Source: Pseudomonadota bacterium (GTDB lineage: Bacteria; Pseudomonadota; Alphaproteobacteria; Sphingomonadales; Sphingomonadaceae). Taken from it: DNA of 29,342 bases. The notes under the pieces are model-generated. The model ran no database searches and was not told the origin of the DNA. It saw only the letters and a program-made list of their open reading frames with translations. Positions 1-8,321 of this stretch are shown here, piece by piece. Every line of letters starts with the position of its first letter. Positions within the stretch are counted from its first letter, which is position 1. Position numbers and translations under genes: made by a program. Location: NCBI GenBank assembly GCA_023424095.1, contig JAFAEG010000075.1, forward strand, positions 1 through 29,342, given 5' to 3'.

Positions 1-18
1 GAACAGCTTCGTTCTGAC

Positions 19-1359
19 ATGAAGATCGGCCACTCCTTCGCCATCGGCCTGCTGCTCCGGCTGGTCGTCTTCGTCGGTCTGGTCTTTCTGCTCGTCTTCG
101 CCTTCGGGCTGGAAGGCTATGGCGCCGGCAAGATCGTCCTCGTGCTGGCCGTGGCGGGGGCATTGTGGTGGCTGTGGCACTACATCCAGGCCACCAATGT
201 TGCGCTCGCCCGCTTCATCGACGCGGTCCGCTTCGGCGATTTCGCGCAAGGCTTCGCCTATCAAAGCTATGGCAGCGGCTTCGCCGAACTGGGCGCGGCG
301 CTGGACGAAGCGATCCGCAAGCTCAGGAGCGAGCGTCACACTTTGACCGAGGCCAACCGCTTCTACGAAGCGGTGCTGGACGATGCTCCCACCGCGCTGC
401 TGACCGTCGATAGCGATGGCAAGGTCGAGCTGACCAACAAGGCCGCCCGCCGCCTTCTGGTGAAGCATAAGGGCGTCCGCGCGCCCGATTTCAGCATTTA
501 TGGCGATGCCTTCATGAAGGCCTTGTCCGGCGGCGCGGTCGGCCGGCCGCGGCTGGTGCCGTTGCTCACCGACGGCCTGCCGCAGACGGTGATGATCAGC
601 GCCGCGATCGTGCAGCGGCTGGGCGGGCTGGTGCGGGTGGTCGCGGTGCAGCCGATCCAGGGCGAACTGAACGCGATCGAGATTGCCGCGCAGAGCGACC
701 TGATCCGCGTTCTCACGCATGAGATCATGAATTCGATCACGCCCGTGACTTCGCTCGCCCATACCGCCGCCAGCCTGATCGCCAGCGTCGATTCCGGCGA
801 GGACCCGGCCATTGCCGACGCCCGCGCCGCGACCGAGACGCTCGCCCGGCGGGCCGACGGCGTCATGCAGTTCGTCGAAAGCTACCGGCAGATCAGCCGC
901 GCCCCGCAGGTGAAGTTGAAGAGCTTCGGCGTCGCGTCGTGGGTCGGCGAACTGGCGACCCTGTTCCGCGCCAGCGAGGCGGCGGAAGGGGTCGCGCTGG
1001 AGACGAAGGTCGACCCGCCCGGGCTGAAGATGGAGGCGGACCCCGATCTGCTCGCGCAGGTGATCCTCAATCTGCTGAAGAACGGGGCAGAGGCGGCGCG
1101 AGCCCATTCGCCCGAGCCGCGCGTCCTGCTCGACGTGCAATTCCTGCCGACGGGCGAAGTGCAGATCGACGTCGCCGACAATGGCGCGGGCGTGCCGGAC
1201 AGCTTGCGCGCCGACGTCTTCCTGCCCTTCTTCACCACCAAGGCGAAGGGCACCGGCGTCGGCCTCAGCCTCGCCCGCCAGATCGTGCTCGGCCATCGCG
1301 GCTCGATCGCGGTCAGCGATTCGCCCGACGGCGGCGCGCTGTTCCGGATGGTGATTTAG
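19..1359 (+). CDS. NtrY-like membrane sensor histidine kinase
   Basis: This is a two-component sensor kinase that would autophosphorylate on a histidine and pass the phosphate to a response regulator. Two hydrophobic segments (about residues 10-30 and 38-55) place it in the inner membrane. A PAS-like region covers about 112-215. The H box has LTHEIMNSITP with the phospho-acceptor His234. The N box is ILNLLKNGAEAA (349-360), G1 is DNGAG (387-391), the F box FFTTK (404-408) and G2 GTGVGL (411-416), so the ATPase domain is complete. The H box and short sensor part resemble NtrY/sigma-54-type kinases. A TGA at 15-17 just before this ATG could end an upstream gene, probably its partner regulator. 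The frame is also open to the window edge, so the true start could lie further upstream. The signal sensed is unknown. Confidence 0.9.
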   Translation: MKIGHSFAIGLLLRLVVFVGLVFLLVFAFGLEGYGAGKIVLVLAVAGALWWLWHYIQATNVALARFIDAVRFGDFAQGFAYQSYGSGFAELGAALDEAIRKLRSERHTLTEANRFYEAVLDDAPTALLTVDSDGKVELTNKAARRLLVKHKGVRAPDFSIYGDAFMKALSGGAVGRPRLVPLLTDGLPQTVMISAAIVQRLGGLVRVVAVQPIQGELNAIEIAAQSDLIRVLTHEIMNSITPVTSLAHTAASLIASVDSGEDPAIADARAATETLARRADGVMQFVESYRQISRAPQVKLKSFGVASWVGELATLFRASEAAEGVALETKVDPPGLKMEADPDLLAQVILNLLKNGAEAARAHSPEPRVLLDVQFLPTGEVQIDVADNGAGVPDSLRADVFLPFFTTKAKGTGVGLSLARQIVLGHRGSIAVSDSPDGGALFRMVI

Positions 1360-2297
1360 CGGTCGAGCGCCTCGAGCCACCGCACCACCAGTTGCGCGAG
1401 CGCGATGCGGTGATCGGCGAAGGCATGATCGGTGGCGAGTTCAACGGCGGTCAGGGTCGGGCAGGACGCGTCGGCGCGGCCGGCGCAGGCGCTCGCCAGC
1501 CTCTGCGCGAACGTCCGATTCTCTGCCGCGCCGCCGTGCGTGGCGTAGACGGTCAGCACCCGCCGTCGCGCCAGCGGGCCGGCGAGCGCCGCAAGATCCC
1601 ATTCCTCGCCGCGGCGCATGAGATTGTCGGTGAGGTCCGCGACCGTGACCGGTCCGAGCGCGTGGCCGAGATCGTCGAACCCGGCGATGAATGCGGCCCG
1701 GGCGTCCGCCCCGCCCGCATTCAGCTCGCGGGCCGAGGCCGCGATGTCCCAGGCGTCGAGCAGGATCAGCCCGGCGACGGCCTCGTCTCGCGCGGTCGCC
1801 CGCGCGGCCATGTAGCCGCCCATCGAATGGCCGGCGACGACGATGCGGCTCGTGTCGATATTGTAATCGCGCACCGCCGCTTGGGAACGCAGGAAGGCGA
1901 GCGCCGCCTCGGTATCGGCCACCGCATGCTGGGTCGAGAACATGCCCTCGCTGCCCCAGGCGCCGCGATAGGTGAAGGTCAGCACATTCCATCCGGCCCG
2001 GCGGACCGCCTGGGCCAGATCGAGATTGCGCTCGTTGCCGGGCAGGCCGTGGAGCAGCAGCAAGGTCGGCTTCGGGCCCTCGCCGGCCGCGAGCAGGAAC
2101 AAAGCGTTCATCTCGGCCGGACGGCCCAGTGCGGGTTGAACCGGCCCCGAGGGGATGACGAGCTGGCGGTTGCGCGCGGGGTGGCTGGGATGGCGCGGGG
2201 GATCGGCGATCGCGAGGTCCGATCGGGTAGCTGCTCGCGGGTGCGAGGTGCAGCCCATGACCAAAGCGGCGATCAATGCGGCTAACCAAGGCTTCAT
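1356..2297 (-). CDS. Lipoprotein alpha/beta hydrolase
   Basis: This is a probable serine hydrolase of the alpha/beta fold (313 aa) anchored as a lipoprotein. I chose the ATG at 2297 because it gives a lipoprotein signal (KPWLAALIAALVMGC, lipid Cys16) and a GGGGGTG ribosome site lies just upstream; the frame extends nine codons further without these features. The oxyanion-loop motif LLHGLPGNER lies near residue 82 and the nucleophile elbow GHSMGG has Ser158. A likely acid sits in LILLDAWD and a likely base in ATDHAF near the C-terminus. The substrate is unknown; the form is that of the dienelactone hydrolase/acyl-peptidase group. Its stop codon overlaps that of the convergent kinase gene (TTAG, 1356-1359). 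It is the last gene of a minus-strand run with the Rrf2 regulator and rlmN. Confidence 0.82.
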   Translation of the reverse strand: MKPWLAALIAALVMGCTSHPRAATRSDLAIADPPRHPSHPARNRQLVIPSGPVQPALGRPAEMNALFLLAAGEGPKPTLLLLHGLPGNERNLDLAQAVRRAGWNVLTFTYRGAWGSEGMFSTQHAVADTEAALAFLRSQAAVRDYNIDTSRIVVAGHSMGGYMAARATARDEAVAGLILLDAWDIAASARELNAGGADARAAFIAGFDDLGHALGPVTVADLTDNLMRRGEEWDLAALAGPLARRRVLTVYATHGGAAENRTFAQRLASACAGRADASCPTLTAVELATDHAFADHRIALAQLVVRWLEALDR

Positions 2298-2348
2298 GGA
2301 CACCCCCGCTCTGTCGGCTAGCATGGCGCCAGTCTGGCGGATAGCGGC

Positions 2349-2819
2349 CTATTCCTGCGCCGCTGCGGGCTCCGGAATGACCTCGGGCTCGACGCCGATC
2401 GGTTCGTCCAGCGGCACCCGGTCGGCGAGGGTGAGATTGTCCAGGATGCGGGCCGTCTCGTCGCGCACCATCAGCATGGCGTTGCGCAGCCGGCATTGCT
2501 CCTCGGTGATGCAATTCTCGCATTTACGGTAGGCGAGGCGGGCCGCGCAGGGCAGCAGGCCCAATGAACCGCGGGTCAGCCGGACGATATCGCCATAGCT
2601 GATCTGGTTCGGCTCGCGCGCCAGCCAATAACCGCCGTCGCGGCCTCGAAGCGATTCCACCACGCCCGCGCGCCGCATGCTGGACAGCATCACGGTGAGG
2701 AATTTGGGCGGAATATTCTGCTTCTCGGCAATCTCGGCCAGCTGCACCGGTCCTTCGCCATAACGGTCGGCGAGGTGGAGCAGCGCCCGGATTGTGTAGC
2801 GCGTGCGTTGAGAAAGCAT
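2349..2819 (-). CDS. Rrf2-family regulator with four-Cys cluster
   Basis: This is a winged-helix regulator of the Rrf2 family (IscR, NsrR, RirA and CymR relatives), 156 aa. The DNA-binding part covers residues 1-65 (MLSQRTRYTIRALLHLA start, then the LRGRDGGYWLA wing). Four cysteines follow at 91, 100, 103 and 109 (PCAARLAYRKCENC, then EEQC). Family members use three cysteines in this region to hold an Fe-S cluster, so redox, iron or NO sensing is likely. Which of the four would be ligands cannot be told by eye. It lies 42 bases downstream of rlmN, a radical-SAM Fe-S enzyme, and 51 bases upstream of the hydrolase, so all three may be co-transcribed. The acidic, Pro/Glu-rich tail (about 135-156) is unremarkable. 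Confidence 0.88.
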   Translation of the reverse strand: MLSQRTRYTIRALLHLADRYGEGPVQLAEIAEKQNIPPKFLTVMLSSMRRAGVVESLRGRDGGYWLAREPNQISYGDIVRLTRGSLGLLPCAARLAYRKCENCITEEQCRLRNAMLMVRDETARILDNLTLADRVPLDEPIGVEPEVIPEPAAAQE

Positions 2820-2861
2820 GAGGCCCAGATAGTGGACGGGCCGATTTAAGCAACCGCGGGG

Positions 2862-4073
<1,212 letters not shown>

Positions 4074-4075
4074 GG

Positions 4076-4099
4076 CCGCGCATATAGTCGATATCGCGG
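4076..4099 (-). promoter_or_regulatory. Palindrome and possible near-leaderless promoter of rlmN
   Basis: Between the upstream gene's stop and the rlmN ATG lies an interrupted palindrome: CCGCG, a single C, ATAT, a five-base centre, ATAT and CGCGG. Read on the minus strand it contains TATATG, with a weak CTGGCA 17 bases before it, which would start RNA only a few bases before the ATG. It may be an operator, a 5' hairpin or chance. Confidence 0.3.
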
Positions 4100-4110
4100 A
4101 ATTTGCCAGA

Positions 4111-4605
4111 TCAGCGTGGTGAACAAGCTAATGCGGCGGCGTCGATCGCGCTCGGCGCGCCGCGCAGGGGATAGCGGTCGCGCACGATGCCGCCGCGTTG
4201 CGAGCGCGTTTCGACCGTCATCAGCACGCCGCTGCGCATCGCCGCGAGCAATTCCGCGTCGCCGCGCGGATCCGGCGCCCAGGCGTCATTGCCGCGGCCG
4301 ATCAGCTGGAAGCTGCGGCCGTCGATCCGCAGCAAGACTGCCGATGCGTCGCGCTTCGCCGCGCCCAGGCGGAAGTGGAGCTGGCCGCGCGCGGCCCCCG
4401 GCCACCAGCCGACCGAGGCAAAGCTGCCGCCATCCTGGTGAGTCGATTCGGACGGTCGGGTGATCGCCCAGCAGCGCTGCTGGTCCTGGAATGCGCCCCA
4501 CAGGCCGAAGGTACCGAGTGCGCGCGGCTGGGCGAGGGCGGGCGCGGCGGCGAAGGCCAGCCCGCCAAAGAGGGCCAGGATGCGAAGCTTGCTGAGACCG
4601 CCCAT
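4111..4605 (-). CDS. Small secreted protein, possibly IalB-like
   Basis: This 164-aa protein has a clear Sec signal peptide (KLRILALFGGLAFAAAPALA, cleavage near Ala25). I chose the ATG at 4605 because it starts this signal; the frame runs 29 codons further upstream with proline/arginine-rich residues that look non-coding. The mature part begins ALGTFGLWGAF and has RCWAI, then an SVGWWPG segment and a final Cys four residues from the end, so one disulfide is possible. The GxWGAF...C-x-AI layout recalls the invasion-associated locus B family found in alphaproteobacteria. That match is from memory and is weak. The stop is 37 bases before rlmN on the same strand, so the two may share a transcript. 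Confidence 0.6.
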   Translation of the reverse strand: MGGLSKLRILALFGGLAFAAAPALAQPRALGTFGLWGAFQDQQRCWAITRPSESTHQDGGSFASVGWWPGAARGQLHFRLGAAKRDASAVLLRIDGRSFQLIGRGNDAWAPDPRGDAELLAAMRSGVLMTVETRSQRGGIVRDRYPLRGAPSAIDAAALACSPR

Positions 4606-4810
4606 CCGCTGATGATTATGCCGCCGCGAAGCCGCGCTCAAGGGCGGTGGGCGCGCCGCCGCAAACGGGTGCTGCAAGTCCGGCCATCGCACCCTGTGAC
4701 CGGCAAGTCGCAGAAAACATTGTTTATCTGGCGTTCACGCAACCTTCTCGCCGCTCGCGCGCTCCCGCACCTCGTCCGCAAGGACCAGTTTCGTTTCAGG
4801 AGTGATTTCA

Positions 4811-5452
4811 ATGATGAAGTATGTTGCGTCCGCTTTGCTTGCCGGCGTCGCCATGGCTTCGGCCGCCCCGGCCTTCGCGCAGGATCGCGCGCCGTTCACC
4901 GGCCCCCGGGTCGAGGCGCTGGTCGGCTATGATTCGATCCGTGCGGGCAATGAGGATGCCGGCGACGAATCGGTCGACGGGCTGGCCTATGGGATCGGCG
5001 CCGGCTTCGACTTCGATCTGGGCGGTGTCGTGCTCGGCATCGAGGGCGAATATGCCGAATCCGAAGGCTCGCAGGAATTCGGCCAGACGATCAACGGCAC
5101 CGCCTTTCTCGGCAGCATCAATGTCGGCCGCGATGTCTATGTCGGCGGCCGCATCGGCGTGCCGGTGACGCCTCGGACCCTGCTCTACGCCAAGGCCGGC
5201 TACACCAACACGACGATCGACAGCACCTTCACCTCGGCCGCCAATGCGGTGGATTTCGACGCGAGCGTCGACGGCTACCGGCTGGGCGCGGGCGTGGAGC
5301 AGATGCTCGGCCGCAACCTCTATCTGAAGGCCGAATATCGTTATTCCAACTATAACGGCCTGCGCTTCGACGACACCGTGTTCGGCAACGAGGATGTCGA
5401 CATCGATCTCGACCGGCATCAGGTCATGGGCGGCCTCGGCTTCCGCTTCTAA
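4811..5452 (+). CDS. Outer-membrane beta-barrel protein (Omp25/OmpA-like barrel)
   Basis: This is an eight-strand-type porin-family barrel of 213 aa with no peptidoglycan-binding domain. The signal peptide is MMKYVASALLAGVAM... with cleavage at AFA-Q (about residue 23). The rest shows alternating amphipathic strands (VEALVGYDSI, YGIGAGFDFDL, YVGGRIGV, LLYAKAGYT, YLKAEYRYSNY), and the protein ends in Phe (GGLGFRF), the outer-membrane assembly signal. The start is set by AGGAG at 4798-4802, eight bases before the ATG at 4811. The barrel is acidic and may bind cations, as related alphaproteobacterial surface proteins do. A strong terminator follows, so it is probably monocistronic. The 205-base gap before it holds no further gene that I can see. 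Confidence 0.88.
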   Translation: MMKYVASALLAGVAMASAAPAFAQDRAPFTGPRVEALVGYDSIRAGNEDAGDESVDGLAYGIGAGFDFDLGGVVLGIEGEYAESEGSQEFGQTINGTAFLGSINVGRDVYVGGRIGVPVTPRTLLYAKAGYTNTTIDSTFTSAANAVDFDASVDGYRLGAGVEQMLGRNLYLKAEYRYSNYNGLRFDDTVFGNEDVDIDLDRHQVMGGLGFRF

Positions 5453-5475
5453 CCCTGAAGCTTCGCGGATAAAGG

Positions 5476-5507
5476 AAGGCCGGGGTGGCGACGCCCCGGC
5501 CTTTTTT
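5476..5507 (+). terminator. Intrinsic terminator after the barrel-protein gene
   Basis: A perfect 10-bp stem (AAGGCCGGGG, 5476-5485, with CCCCGGCCTT, 5494-5503) encloses the eight-base loop TGGCGACG and runs into six Ts (5502-5507). It lies 23 bases after the barrel-protein stop and separates that gene from dnaN. Confidence 0.93.
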
Positions 5508-5585
5508 CATCGGCTTGCAATAGGCTCTGGCGAGCGCGGGCGCGCCGCTTTACAGACTTATCAAACCGCAATCCTCGGGGGCAAT

Positions 5586-6689
5586 ATGAAGGCGACGATC
5601 GAACGGGCCACCTTGTTGAAGGGCCTGGGCCACGTCCATTCGGTGGTGGAGCGCCGCAACACGATTCCGATCCTGTCCAACGTCCTGTTGGAGGGTTCGG
5701 CCAGCGGCGGCCTCAGGCTGATGGCGACCGATCTCGATCTGCAGATCGACGAGACGGTGGAGGCGAGCGTCGCCGATCCGGGCGCGACCACCGTCCCGGC
5801 GCACACCTTGTTCGACATCGTCCGCAAGCTGCCCGAGGGCAGCCAGGTGGAGATTTCCGCCGCCGAGGGGCGCCTCTCGATCAATGCCGGCCGCGCCCGC
5901 TTCACGCTCTCGGCGCTGCCGCGCGACGATTTCCCGGTGATCGCGGAAGGCGAATTGCCGACCCGCTTCGAGCTGCCGGCGGCGACCTTGCGCCAGATCA
6001 TCGACAAGACGCGCTTCGCCATCTCGACCGAAGAGACGCGTTACTATCTGAACGGCATCTACCTGCACGTCATCGATGGCGACCTGAAGGCCGCTGCCAC
6101 CGACGGCCACCGCCTCGCCCGAGTCACTGTAGACCGCCCGGACGGCGCCGAGAACATGCCGGGCGTGATCATCCCGCGCAAATGCGTCACCGAGCTGCGC
6201 AAATTGCTCGACGAGGTGGACGGCACGGTCGAAACCTCGCTGTCCGAGAGCAAGATCCGCTTCGGCCTGGGCAATGCGGTGCTGACCAGCAAGCTGATCG
6301 ACGGCACCTTCCCGGATTACACCCGCGTCATCCCGACCGCGAACGACAAATTGCTGAAGATTGACCCGCGCAGCTTCGAGGAAGGCGTGGATCGCGTCTC
6401 CACCATCGCCTCCGAGCGGACCCGCGCGGTGAAGATGAGCCTCGATCGCGACCGCATCACGCTCTCCGTGACCTCGCCGGAGAACGGCACCGCCGCCGAG
6501 GAGGTTGCCGCTGATTACAGCGCCGCCAGCATCGAGATCGGCTTCAACGCCCGCTATCTGCTCGACATCCTCCACCAGATCGAAGGCGACAGCGTGGAGG
6601 TCCATCTGGCCGACGCCGCCGCCCCGACCCTGCTGCGCGAGAATGACAAGGCACCGGCGCTGTACGTGCTGATGCCGATGCGGGTTTGA
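5586..6689 (+). CDS. dnaN: DNA polymerase III sliding clamp, beta subunit
   Basis: DnaN is the ring-shaped processivity clamp of the replicative polymerase and the docking platform for repair polymerases. The protein is 367 aa, the normal length, and all three clamp folds are present. The N-terminus MKATIERATLLKGLGHVHSVVERRNTIPILSNVLLE, read in order, and the C-terminus YVLMPMRV are typical. TDGHRLAR near residue 175 is the family signature of the second domain. I chose the ATG at 5586, preceded by GGGGG; the frame is open 64 codons further upstream but that part covers the terminator. No dnaA, recF or obvious DnaA-box cluster is nearby, so this is not an oriC neighbourhood as far as can be seen. 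Confidence 0.97.
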   Translation: MKATIERATLLKGLGHVHSVVERRNTIPILSNVLLEGSASGGLRLMATDLDLQIDETVEASVADPGATTVPAHTLFDIVRKLPEGSQVEISAAEGRLSINAGRARFTLSALPRDDFPVIAEGELPTRFELPAATLRQIIDKTRFAISTEETRYYLNGIYLHVIDGDLKAAATDGHRLARVTVDRPDGAENMPGVIIPRKCVTELRKLLDEVDGTVETSLSESKIRFGLGNAVLTSKLIDGTFPDYTRVIPTANDKLLKIDPRSFEEGVDRVSTIASERTRAVKMSLDRDRITLSVTSPENGTAAEEVAADYSAASIEIGFNARYLLDILHQIEGDSVEVHLADAAAPTLLRENDKAPALYVLMPMRV

Positions 6690-6712
6690 ACCGCCCGCAC
6701 CGGCACCTTACA

Positions 6713-6740
6713 TTGACTCTCGAAGGGGCGACGGCTATCC
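6713..6740 (+). promoter_or_regulatory. Candidate promoter of rpoZ
   Basis: TTGACT at 6713-6718 is followed 15 bases later by GGCTATCC. This resembles the alphaproteobacterial housekeeping form (TTGAC with GCTAnA). It sits about 50 bases upstream of the rpoZ ATG, in a 98-base gap with no gene. The -10 fit is partial. Confidence 0.4.
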
Positions 6741-6787
6741 GCCGCCGCTTTCCTGCACAGCTCAAATTCCCACGGAGTCGCTGAGAC

Positions 6788-7129
6788 ATGGCGCGCGTTA
6801 CCGTTGAAGATTGCGTCGACAAGGTTCCCAACCGGTTCGACCTGGTGTTGTTCGCCGCCCAGCGCGCGCGGCAGATTTCGGGCGGCGCGGAGCTGACCAT
6901 CGATCGCGACCGCGACAAGAATCCGGTCGTTGCGCTGCGCGAAATCGCCGACCAGACGATCAAGCCGCGCGAGCTGGAAGAGGCTCTCGTCTCCGGCCTG
7001 CAGCGCGTCCAGCTGGACGACGACGATGTCGCGGACGAAGTCGGCTCGCTGGCCCAGTCGGCCGAGGCGCTGCGCCTCACCGCTGCTGCGCCGCCGCGCA
7101 ACACCAATATGTCCGGCGACTACGAATAA
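6788..7129 (+). CDS. rpoZ: RNA polymerase omega subunit
   Basis: Omega helps fold and hold the beta-prime subunit of RNA polymerase and, in proteobacteria, forms part of one ppGpp site. The 113-aa protein begins MARVTVEDCVDKVPNRFDLVLFAAQRARQ (read in order), the standard omega N-terminus, and continues with DKNPVVALREIAD. A GGAG lies about 12 bases upstream of the ATG. In many proteobacteria rpoZ lies just upstream of the Rel/Spo gene. Here two genes, for an alkylguanine methyltransferase and an HxlR regulator, lie between it and rsh. Confidence 0.96.
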   Translation: MARVTVEDCVDKVPNRFDLVLFAAQRARQISGGAELTIDRDRDKNPVVALREIADQTIKPRELEEALVSGLQRVQLDDDDVADEVGSLAQSAEALRLTAAAPPRNTNMSGDYE

Positions 7130-7148
7130 GCCTGGACGGCGGTTCTCG

Positions 7149-7706
7149 ATGAGCGCCGCTTACACATTGTTCGACACGGCAATCGGCCGCTGCGGCATCG
7201 CCTGGCGCGATGATGCGGTGGCCGGTTTCCTTTTGTGCGGAGAAGATGGCGACGGCGGCATCGCCCGCTTTGTCGGCCGGCATGACGCGGTCCCGGCCGA
7301 ACCGCCCCCCGCCATCGCTGATGCGATCGACCGGGTCCGCCGCCTGCTCTCGGGTGAGCGGCTCGACCTTGCCGACATTCCGGTCACGCTCGACGTTCCG
7401 GACTTCGAGCGCCGCGTCTATGCCGCGCTTCGCCTGGTCCCGCCCGGCGAAACGATCACTTATGGCGCACTGGCCGCTCGCGTGGGTTCGCCCGGCGCCG
7501 CGCAGGCCGTGGGCGCGGCAATGGGCCGCAATCCGATCCCGGTGATCATACCCTGCCACCGCGTGCTCGCGGGAGCGGGCAAGGCCGGCGGCTTTTCCGC
7601 GCCCGGCGGGGTGGCGACCAAATTCCGCATCCTGCAGCTTGAGCAGGCTGGTCGGGGCGGCGACGGGCTGCTGTTCGACGAACTGCCGCTGGCGGTGAAA
7701 CGCTAG
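7149..7706 (+). CDS. ogt: Methylated-DNA-[protein]-cysteine S-methyltransferase
   Basis: This is a suicidal DNA repair protein that removes alkyl groups from O6-alkylguanine by transfer to its own cysteine. The active-site motif IPCHRV places the acceptor at Cys136. The preceding PPGETITYGALAARVG and the AVGAAMGRNPIPVI segment form the DNA-binding helix region. At 185 aa it has the N-terminal ribonuclease-H-like half and the catalytic half, but no Ada regulatory domain, so it is of the Ogt type. I chose the ATG at 7149, 19 bases after rpoZ; the frame extends upstream inside rpoZ but that part is a shadow. It probably reads on from the rpoZ transcript. Its stop overlaps the convergent HxlR gene by four bases (CTAG). 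Confidence 0.92.
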   Translation: MSAAYTLFDTAIGRCGIAWRDDAVAGFLLCGEDGDGGIARFVGRHDAVPAEPPPAIADAIDRVRRLLSGERLDLADIPVTLDVPDFERRVYAALRLVPPGETITYGALAARVGSPGAAQAVGAAMGRNPIPVIIPCHRVLAGAGKAGGFSAPGGVATKFRILQLEQAGRGGDGLLFDELPLAVKR

Positions 7707-8182
7707 GCGGCCTCGTCCCGCGCCGGTTCGATCGCGGCGCGGTCCACCCACTCCATGTCGCCCAGGGTCAGCACCCGCCCGTCCGCTGCGCGCGGCGCCA
7801 TTTCGGAGAGCGGCTGGCGGGTCAGCCGGTCGACCAGCACCGGGTTGCTCGGCTCCTCGCACACCCATTTTTCGCCCCACTGCCGAAGCGAGATCAGCAC
7901 CGGCAGCAGGTCGCGGCCCTTGTCGGTGAGGTGATAGGAGATTTTCCGCCGGTCGGAGGGGTCGGGTTCGCGCGCCAATATGCCCCGCTCCACCATCCGT
8001 GCCAGCCGGTTGGACAGGATGTTGCGGGCGATGCCCAGCGTCGACTGGAATTCCTCGAAATGATTGAGGCCGTTGAACACGCCGCGCAGGATCAGGAACG
8101 ACCAGCGCTCCCCGACCACATCCAGCGCCGCGGCGATCGAACATTGGCGCAGCATCTCGCGATGCCGGTCGAGATCGAGCAT
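7703..8182 (-). CDS. HxlR-family transcriptional regulator
   Basis: This is a winged-helix DNA-binding regulator of the HxlR type, 159 aa. Family signatures are CSIAAALDVVGERWSFLILRG (read in order; conserved Cys14), the recognition region LGIARNILSNRLARMVE, the wing DRRKISYHLT, and PVLISLRQWGEKW. These proteins are dimeric and often respond to quinones, aldehydes or other electrophiles, sometimes through the conserved cysteine. Whether this one does is inference. The C-terminal 45 residues (from about 115) go beyond the core and may be an extra sensing element. It is divergent from rsh with 139 bases between them, and convergent with the alkyltransferase gene, so its target is not obvious from position. 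Confidence 0.92.
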   Translation of the reverse strand: MLDLDRHREMLRQCSIAAALDVVGERWSFLILRGVFNGLNHFEEFQSTLGIARNILSNRLARMVERGILAREPDPSDRRKISYHLTDKGRDLLPVLISLRQWGEKWVCEEPSNPVLVDRLTRQPLSEMAPRAADGRVLTLGDMEWVDRAAIEPARDEAA

Positions 8183-8258
8183 ATTCCTAGCATCCTCGCG
8201 CGTTATTCGCGTCTTCGAAGAACATGCGCTTTTCGGTCCCGATCCGCAACCGAATGTA

Positions 8259-8286
8259 AATCAATCGCGCAAATAGGTTTTTGATT
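8259..8286. promoter_or_regulatory. AT-rich inverted repeat between hxlR-type gene and rsh
   Basis: AATCAA (8259-8264) and TTGATT (8281-8286) form an inverted repeat with 16 bases between the arms, in the only AT-rich part of the divergent intergenic region. The position suits autoregulation by the HxlR-type protein or a promoter of rsh. The arms are short. Confidence 0.3.
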
Positions 8287-8321
8287 GCATCTTTTGTGCG
8301 CCGCACCCCATTTTAGGCGCG

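Noticed and set aside
1..17. The 3' end of an upstream gene (TGA at 15-17)
   Set aside because: Only five codons would be in the window. This is consistent with a response-regulator gene but too short to annotate.
939..2285. A 448-codon plus-strand frame across the kinase end and the hydrolase gene
   Set aside because: Two well-supported genes explain this stretch. The frame is low-complexity Arg/Gly/Ala and crosses gene boundaries.
5394..5585. A 64-codon N-terminal extension of dnaN
   Set aside because: It crosses the end of the barrel-protein gene and its terminator, and DnaN homology begins exactly at the ATG at 5586.
5586..6689. dnaN as a sign of a nearby replication origin
   Set aside because: No dnaA, recF or gyrB and no evident cluster of DnaA boxes were seen around it. 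The neighbours are a barrel protein and rpoZ.
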